Assembly (NCBI GenBank): GCA_046345275.1
Contig: JBKDJY010000193.1
Span: forward strand, 1-11,215
DNA: 11,215 bases
Source of the DNA: UBA4416 sp046345275
Lineage (GTDB): Bacteria > Bacteroidota > Bacteroidia > B-17B0 > Aurantibacillaceae
Direction of reading: 5' to 3'
The notes under the pieces are model-generated. The model was not told the DNA's origin. It saw only the letters and a program-made list of their open reading frames with translations, and did no database searches. Of the stretch, positions 9,001 through 11,215 are shown piece after piece (position 1 is the first letter of the stretch; the number at the start of each line of letters is the position of its first letter). The position numbers were made by a program, and so were the translations under genes.

Positions 9001-10028
9001 CAAGTCCCATTTGTCCTGGTCAAGTAGCATTGCTAGAAGTTCAACCCGTTGGTAATACGGGTCCTTTAATCTATAATTGGAGTCATGGATTAGGGACAGG
9101 TAATGGCCCAAAAGTTGTAACACCTGTAATACAAACAACTTATTCGGTAACATCCACCAATAGTTGCGGGTTTTCAAGAACTGATGCCATAACCATCTTC
9201 ATGAACCCTGCACCAACTGTTTTGGCAAATATAAATGGAAATTTATATTGTGTGCCAGATGAAGCTAGTTTTACAGATAATTCAACATTGGGAAATCCCA
9301 ACGATCCGATTACAAAATGGTCTTGGAATTTTGGAGATGGCAGCACTTCTGATTTACCAAATCCAACGCATATTTATAAAGCCCCTGGAACTTATACAGT
9401 AACATTAACAGTAACTACTGATGGTGGATGTGTTTCAAGTAATTCTTCATCGGCAATTATCGTTAATGCTTATCCCTATCCAAAAGCAGCATTTACAGTA
9501 AATTCAACAAACCTCAATTTACCTTATGATCCTTTAATTTGCACAAATCAATCAACTGGAGCTGTGATTTATCGTTGGGATTTTGGAGACGGAAATACTT
9601 CTAATTTGGTAAATCCACGTTACAATTATACTTCTATTGGTTATTATGAAGTTCAATTAATAGCTACTAATCAATATGGATGCTCAGATACGGCAGATTA
9701 CGTGTTAAATATCAAAACTGAAGCAGAAATTGTTTTTCCAAATGCCTTTACGCCAAATGGTAATGGACCATCTGGAGGTTATTATGTTTCAGGTAGCCTG
9801 GACAATGATATTTTCTTTCCTTATACTTCTGGAATTGTTGAGTATAAACTTCAAATTTTTAATCGGTGGGGAGAGTTAATTTTTGAAACAACAGATGTTA
9901 AACAAGGATGGGATGGATATTACAAGAATGAGCCCGCTCAAGTAGGAGTTTATATTTGGAAAGCAAATGCTAAATTTAATGATGGAAAAACATTTAATAA
10001 AACGGGTGACGTTACTTTATTGAAATAA
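3030..10028 (+). CDS. Giant SprB-like surface adhesin with SprB repeats, PKD domains and T9SS type B sorting domain
   Basis: A 2332-residue secreted protein and the likely main product of the operon. Order: signal peptide (1-24, cleavage near SFA|TH); a Bacteroidota N-terminal module (25-159, T-H-V-A-G-S-T-L-T-Y-T-Y, CCRN at 134-137); an apparent inserted jelly-roll-like domain (160-316); the rest of the N-terminal module with F-D-H-S-A-T-D-L-D-G-D-S-L-V-Y at 343-357; a region to about 560; a diverged SprB-like unit (560-635); a G-G-S-W-S-G-G-S-G-T module (640-727); about 15 SprB repeats of about 77 aa (733-1890); two Ig-like modules (1894-2062); two PKD domains with WNFGDG at 2099-2104 and WDFGDG at 2183-2188; and a type B sorting domain (2233-2332). 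In F. johnsoniae, SprB is a mobile gliding adhesin; here the role is inferred as adhesion or gliding. Translation starts after TTAAAAAC with no Shine-Dalgarno sequence, 22 bp after the preceding gene. A PorP/SprF gene follows 6 bp downstream, as sprF follows sprB. A C7 tract at 4799-4805 could affect expression. Whether the host glides cannot be told from this window. Confidence 0.9.
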   Translation: MKTLKKIALKYFWLLFLLPTHSFATHVAGSTLTYTYLGGSSYAITFKLFKDCAPGSVGFSANETIFVSDIFGQILHPQLTITIPLVSVTNVTANLDPCAIPPNPLPCIQEGIYTTVVNNLPPNPGGYCLFYLTCCRNAAVINVNNPLNSGETVWAIIPGMQMTDIWLENFSLPNGTTIDNGPTSWSITPTGTPVTFANVNTNSFFVTGANNSTFIWTSQLINTAFCAPTSSLNLRVDLGEFSTLEPGDSISVFYSVDGGPLTLFTTNGKIADDFTSATASVFGIVGSNVRIVIRIKYDAASVGEIYSFDNVRVSCVRPFIPNSDPSFNTLPPLYLCVNKPFTFDHSATDLDGDSLVYSLYHPADVNFVVVTGVTMVAITPPTFSTSATSSPFFPPPISYKPGYSSTNPFGTGTISINPSTGSLFINPGTIGQFVVGVRVREFRNGVFIGETVRDFQYRVVNCPVPPPSLNVPNKIVYDGCVATLTATGISTVQTTWTSVFPGAPGAYNNFLNCTASCITNTVSTPVGVTAPPFIDFVICGIATNCGAALVCDTFRVNFVPTLSVNIFPSNPAVCFGAGTTSITATGAGGFPPYQYLWNNVNPSQGIVVAGGTTWNVQLSDASNCPPVFRTITVGTFTDVTTVNAGPDLIKCKQSPSSIINGTITGSTGGSWSGGSGTYSPNNTTLTNLTYSPTAAELAAGSVTLILTSAPNFGCPLKRDSLVIKYFNFSGIPSATISNVSCFAGNNGSVTVNVTGGFKPYQYLWNTAPSQTTTTISNLTAQGYIVSITDSIGCINQTTVNVTQPTPININSIISPVFCIGSSTGSINISPVGGVPPYTYSWSPGGQTTPSLTALSVGTYTAVVTDFNGCTRIIQPIITNFSPLPLSVTFTTTNVTCFGSNNGLINTTAAGGTAPYTYSWNPGGSTTPNISALSPGTRTLIVRDSRNCTVTNTILITQPSFSLSAVTSNTAETCDYLNDGKASVTVSGGTGPYTYTWQPSALTTSLITNRASGIYTVIVSDANGCLRLNTTTITQPANLAVTFQSITNVSCFGGNTGIITANSPSGGTGPYTYSWNPGGSTGNTINNLSSGTYSVIVTDSKGCVANNAATVTQPTLALNFTTSSTSPSCFSFTNGVVSVSSITGGTPAYSYTWMPGNNNNQVYNNVKSDTYTITAKDALGCTLTNTVFVSQPTQIVAVITTSNSTCGNFNGTGEVISISGGTAPFTYAWSVGTSTSNIVSVFSSGSYSSIVTDASGCSVTTPFIINDIGGPQFSLISSNNIDCFGASTGSISVRVTLGVPPLSYTWSPIGGNGVSATSNITLTATSLPIGSYNIVVEDASGCKATSSPTILTQPDQLIESISISNVSCFGSASGSASVSVSGGTPAFTYTWLPSATTGSVISGLTAGNYSIQISDANNCSINSLFSINQPTIPLQATSSVTNVTCFGLNNGIGEINVTGGTGPFQYNWLPLASSGQLIGSLSPGNYTVNVIDFNNCSTSTTLSIIQPLAAITATEMHTNVLCFGLSNGSASVTVSGGTPGYSYNWSLPAVSSTSVANNLDPTDYFVTVSDLNNCQTVVQITIDSPTEIIASLVPIDAACGLANGSITSQVTGGTAPYTYSWSPIAGNNSNLTGLLPNTYTLDVGDFNNCIKTLTTTLVDISGPTLSIANVVNDSCFNANKGLISITITSGSAPYSTSWLPYGGNGTTASSLAAGIYTASVIDANGCLSAITATITEPAPMASVINSITNVSCFNGNDGSISVLASGGTPSYTYSWTPSNSGSVISNLTNGLYSVVVKDSKYCTSFLSASISQPSTALTSSITSINQPKCATSIGDATAIAAGGTPPYFYSWSTSPPQTTSSVFNLTGGTYSLTVTDNNGCVSTNTLSIIQPNVFNTLAGSGATVCVSQSATLSPSSSATITAIAVGGVAPYSYNWQTIPPATNTGTLVVTPQVNTTYIVVAIDANGCAGNADTIKVVAYSLFAPNDISALGTSPICPGQVALLEVQPVGNTGPLIYNWSHGLGTGNGPKVVTPVIQTTYSVTSTNSCGFSRTDAITIFMNPAPTVLANINGNLYCVPDEASFTDNSTLGNPNDPITKWSWNFGDGSTSDLPNPTHIYKAPGTYTVTLTVTTDGGCVSSNSSSAIIVNAYPYPKAAFTVNSTNLNLPYDPLICTNQSTGAVIYRWDFGDGNTSNLVNPRYNYTSIGYYEVQLIATNQYGCSDTADYVLNIKTEAEIVFPNAFTPNGNGPSGGYYVSGSLDNDIFFPYTSGIVEYKLQIFNRWGELIFETTDVKQGWDGYYKNEPAQVGVYIWKANAKFNDGKTFNKTGDVTLLK
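3507..3977 (+). other. Jelly-roll-like domain apparently inserted in the adhesin N-terminal module
   Basis: Residues about 160-316 separate two halves that I know as contiguous in related Bacteroidota proteins: the CCRN...NPLNSG part and the part beginning D-P-S-F-N-T-L-P-P-L-Y-L-C. The insert runs from W-L-E-N-F-S-L-P-N-G-T through L-N-L-R-V-D-L-G-E-F-S, then I-S-V-F-Y-S-V-D-G-G-P, to V-R-I-V-I-R-I-K-Y and I-Y-S-F-D-N-V-R-V-S. That succession ('xLDLxxFS', 'xxYSxDGG', 'RIRxxxxASxGExYxxDNVxV') resembles MAM/concanavalin-like jelly-roll modules that often bind glycans. It has one Cys near the middle (226) and one at the end (315). The ligand is unknown. Confidence 0.6.
4799..4805 (+). repeat. 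C7 homopolymer inside the adhesin gene
   Basis: Seven consecutive C encode the end of F590 and P591-P592 in a G-G-F-P-P-Y motif. It is the longest C run I can find in this AT-rich gene; the next longest seen is C5 near 4167. Other repeats encode the same PPY motif with mixed codons. A one-base slip would shift the frame and truncate the protein early in its ectodomain. Confidence 0.9.
5226..8700 (+). repeat. Array of about 15 tandem SprB-type repeats (protein level, about 230 bp each)
   Basis: Residues 733-1890 form about fifteen units of 75-86 residues with the pattern I-x-N-V-S-C-F-G-x-N-N-G, then G-G-T-x-P-Y-T-Y-S-W, then G-x-Y-x-V-x-V-x-D-x-N-G-C, and usually x-Q-P at the end. This is the SprB repeat family. 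Every unit carries exactly two Cys, one after the first strand and one near the end. At DNA level the units have diverged, sharing only short runs such as PYTYSW codons (near 5535, 5770, 6240), so the array is old and not a recent tandem expansion. The repeats presumably form a rod of beta-sandwich domains projecting from the cell. Confidence 0.88.
9216..9719 (+). other. Two PKD domains preceding the sorting domain
   Basis: Residues about 2063-2147 and 2149-2230 are PKD domains. The first has W-S-W-N-F-G-D-G (2097-2104) followed by N-P-T-H-I-Y and G-T-Y-T-V-T-L-T-V. The second has Y-R-W-D-F-G-D-G (2181-2188) followed by N-P-R-Y-N-Y and G-Y-Y-E-V-Q-L. Each carries one Cys late in the domain (V-x-S-S-N and G-C-S-D contexts) and one near its beginning. 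PKD modules commonly act as rigid spacers before T9SS sorting domains. Confidence 0.85.
9726..10025 (+). other. Type B T9SS C-terminal sorting domain of the adhesin, extended subtype
   Basis: The last 100 residues begin F-P-N-A-F-T-P-N-G-N-G-P-S-G-G and continue with N-D-I-F-F-P-Y, an L-Q-I-F-N-R-W-G-E-L-I-F-E core, G-W-D-G-Y-Y, V-G-V-Y-I-W-K and G-D-V-T-L-L-K at the end. The core is the CHU_C / gliding-motility C-terminal family. The loop after TPNG carries an extra G-P-S-G-G-Y-Y...S-L-D-N-D-I-F-F-P segment instead of the usual D-G-x-N-D-x-W/F. This is a recognised subtype in large Bacteroidota surface proteins and differs from the sorting domain of the first gene. Confidence 0.85.
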
Positions 10029-10034
10029 TTTTAC

Positions 10035-11048
10035 ATGAAAATCAGGACCCGTTTTATTTTATTTTATTGCCTCATAAATATCCAAATATACTTAGGTCAA
10101 GATATTCATTTTACGCAATTTTTTGCTGCCCCAGTTTATTTAAATCCTGCGTTTACAGGTGCAAACGTTTGTTCAAGAACGACTTTAATATACCGAAATC
10201 AATGGCCAGAAGTAAATAAAGCTTATCAAACCTACTTATTGTCTTTTGACCATTATATACAAAGAAGTAAATTAGGACTTGGTTTAATTTGTGCAGTTGA
10301 TGATGCAGGCTCTGGTGGTTTAAGAACTACCATTGTGAGTTCAAGTTTTGCTTATGAAATAAAAATAAAAAGAACGATGGGCATTCGCTTTGGTGTTCAG
10401 CCTGGTGTGATGATTAAGAGTATTAATTTTGATAAACTCATATTTGGGGATCAACTTGCAAGAGGCGGAAACACAGGCGCTAAAAATATTACTACGGTAG
10501 AAACGCCAGCTCAAAATAAAGCCTTTTTTGATATCGGTGCAGGTGCTTTATTTTATTATTCAAATTTATGGATTGGAACTTCATTTTCACATCTTAATAG
10601 ACCAAATGAATCGTTTTTTGGAAATGATGAAGTTTTTTTACCCATTAAATACAGTGTACACGGTGGAACGAAATTTACTTTTAATAAGGATGAAAAAGAC
10701 CCTGACTTAAAAAATAATTTATACGTAGTTGCTAATTACAGGGGAGAAGCCGAATTTGATCAATTAGATCTTGGGGTTTATTTTAATAGATCGAATGTTA
10801 ACCTTGGTTTTTGGTATAGAGGATTGCAAGGATTTAAAGCCTATAAGCCCGGTTATAGCAATAATGATGCTGTTGCTTTTATTTTTGGAATTCAAAAAGA
10901 AACATTCAGATTTGGTTACAGTTATGATATATCCATCTCAAAATTATTAGGACTAACGAGGGGAGCTCATGAATTTACCATTACATACCAATTTTGTAAC
11001 TTCAAAACAAAACCAAGGCGACAATTAATTTCCTGCCCAAAGTTTTAA
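10035..11048 (+). CDS. PorP/SprF family T9SS outer-membrane protein
   Basis: A predicted outer-membrane beta-barrel, 337 aa, the normal size for the family. A signal peptide (residues 1-21, cleavage near YLG|QD) is followed by the PorP/SprF signature: I-H-F-T-Q-F-F-A-A-P-V-Y-L-N-P-A-F-T-G at about 24-42, then Y-R-N-Q-W at 53-57 and L-S-F-D near 69. Alternating amphipathic strands with glycines (LGLGLI, GIRFGVQPG, DIGAGALFYY, LWIGTSFSHL) fill the barrel. It closes with R-G-A-H-E-F-T-I-T-Y-Q-F (309-320) and a short basic tail ending C-P-K-F, both family hallmarks. In F. johnsoniae, SprF has the equivalent position after sprB and is needed for SprB to reach the surface, so this is probably the partner of the giant adhesin 6 bp upstream. 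It lacks the C-terminal extension of the other PorP/SprF protein encoded in the operon. C12 in the signal peptide lacks a proper lipobox, so a lipoprotein is unlikely. Confidence 0.9.
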   Translation: MKIRTRFILFYCLINIQIYLGQDIHFTQFFAAPVYLNPAFTGANVCSRTTLIYRNQWPEVNKAYQTYLLSFDHYIQRSKLGLGLICAVDDAGSGGLRTTIVSSSFAYEIKIKRTMGIRFGVQPGVMIKSINFDKLIFGDQLARGGNTGAKNITTVETPAQNKAFFDIGAGALFYYSNLWIGTSFSHLNRPNESFFGNDEVFLPIKYSVHGGTKFTFNKDEKDPDLKNNLYVVANYRGEAEFDQLDLGVYFNRSNVNLGFWYRGLQGFKAYKPGYSNNDAVAFIFGIQKETFRFGYSYDISISKLLGLTRGAHEFTITYQFCNFKTKPRRQLISCPKF

Positions 11049-11110
11049 TTCTTGATTTTTATAACATAACTGTAAATAGAGCTTGCTCAAAAACTCAGAA
11101 TTTCTTTTTC

Positions 11111-11134
11111 CCTACTTTTGAGGGCAAAAGTAGG
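11111..11134. repeat. Perfect 10-bp stem hairpin downstream of the operon
   Basis: CCTACTTTTG (11111-11120) and CAAAAGTAGG (11125-11134) are exact reverse complements around a 4-base AGGG loop. It lies 62 bp after the operon stop codon. There is no T-run directly after it on either strand (+ strand continues CAAAACCC; - strand continues GAAAAAG), so it is not a classical intrinsic terminator, though it could stabilise or attenuate the transcript 3' end. A weaker GCGAT/ATCGC pair follows at about 11158-11177. The rest of 11049-11215 has no gene that I can support. Confidence 0.75.
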
Positions 11135-11215
11135 CAAAACCCTTTTAAAATTTTAAGGCGATTTTCGTTGCATCGCTTTTGCCTTCCTTAACGAAACCGC
11201 TGATAATTTAAGCCC

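Noticed and set aside
3419..9346. Reverse-strand open frames of 60-82 codons (3419-3667, 4547-4783, 5385-5567, 6242-6451, 8977-9177, 9140-9346)
   Set aside because: They lie wholly within the adhesin gene, which is continuous and well supported, and show no recognisable motif; they are antisense shadows of repetitive coding sequence.
10528..10710. Forward open frame of 60 codons inside the fourth gene
   Set aside because: It overlaps the well-supported PorP/SprF reading frame and has no recognisable features.
11111..11134. Classical intrinsic terminator
   Set aside because: The stem is perfect, but no T-tract follows it on either strand, so I kept it as a hairpin or repeat only.
11190..11215. 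Second IS end matching the left inverted repeat
   Set aside because: GAAACCGCTGAT at the right edge faintly resembles part of CAGGGCAACCGCATC but lacks the CAGGG tip and diverges after a few bases.
11150..11215. Reverse-strand coding fragment entering from the right edge (about 20 codons, stop near 11153)
   Set aside because: Too short, no start in view and no family resemblance; it overlaps palindromic intergenic sequence.

Overview
The window looks like an AT-rich Bacteroidota chromosome segment. The grounds are the protein families present: type IX secretion (T9SS) type B C-terminal sorting domains, PorP/SprF outer-membrane proteins and a SprB-type giant repeat adhesin. Start sites have A-rich leaders (for example TTAAAAAC before an ATG) and no Shine-Dalgarno sequence, which also fits. 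I cannot name a genus.

Layout. Bases 1-140 are the right end of an insertion sequence. They hold the last 41 codons of a transposase, most like the ISAs1 (H-repeat) family, and a probable terminal inverted repeat ending at 140. After about 50 bp of leader, four genes run in the same direction from 194 to 11048 with gaps of 0, 22 and 6 bp, so they are very probably one operon. In order they are: (1) a 460-residue secreted protein with Ig-like repeats and a classic type B sorting domain; (2) a PorP/SprF barrel protein with a helical linker and a carboxypeptidase-regulatory-like C-terminal domain; (3) a 2332-residue SprB-like adhesin with a modified N-terminal module, about 15 SprB repeats, two Ig-like modules, two PKD domains and a type B sorting domain of another subtype; (4) a standard PorP/SprF protein. 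The last 167 bp (11049-11215) are non-coding and contain a perfect 10-bp hairpin that may belong to a dispersed intergenic repeat.

How the genes fit together. In Flavobacterium johnsoniae, SprF is encoded next to the adhesin SprB and is needed to bring SprB to the cell surface. This operon reads as two such cargo-helper pairs in tandem: gene 1 with gene 2, and gene 3 with gene 4. The cargoes would cross the inner membrane by Sec and the outer membrane by the T9SS, and stay surface-attached with their PorP/SprF partner. The likely roles are adhesion, gliding or cell-surface structure. No core T9SS gene lies in the window.

No wholly new system is evident. The unusual points are the extended PorP/SprF, the domain inserted into the adhesin N-terminus, the two sorting-domain subtypes paired with two barrel types, and an apparent five-repeat super-period in the adhesin.
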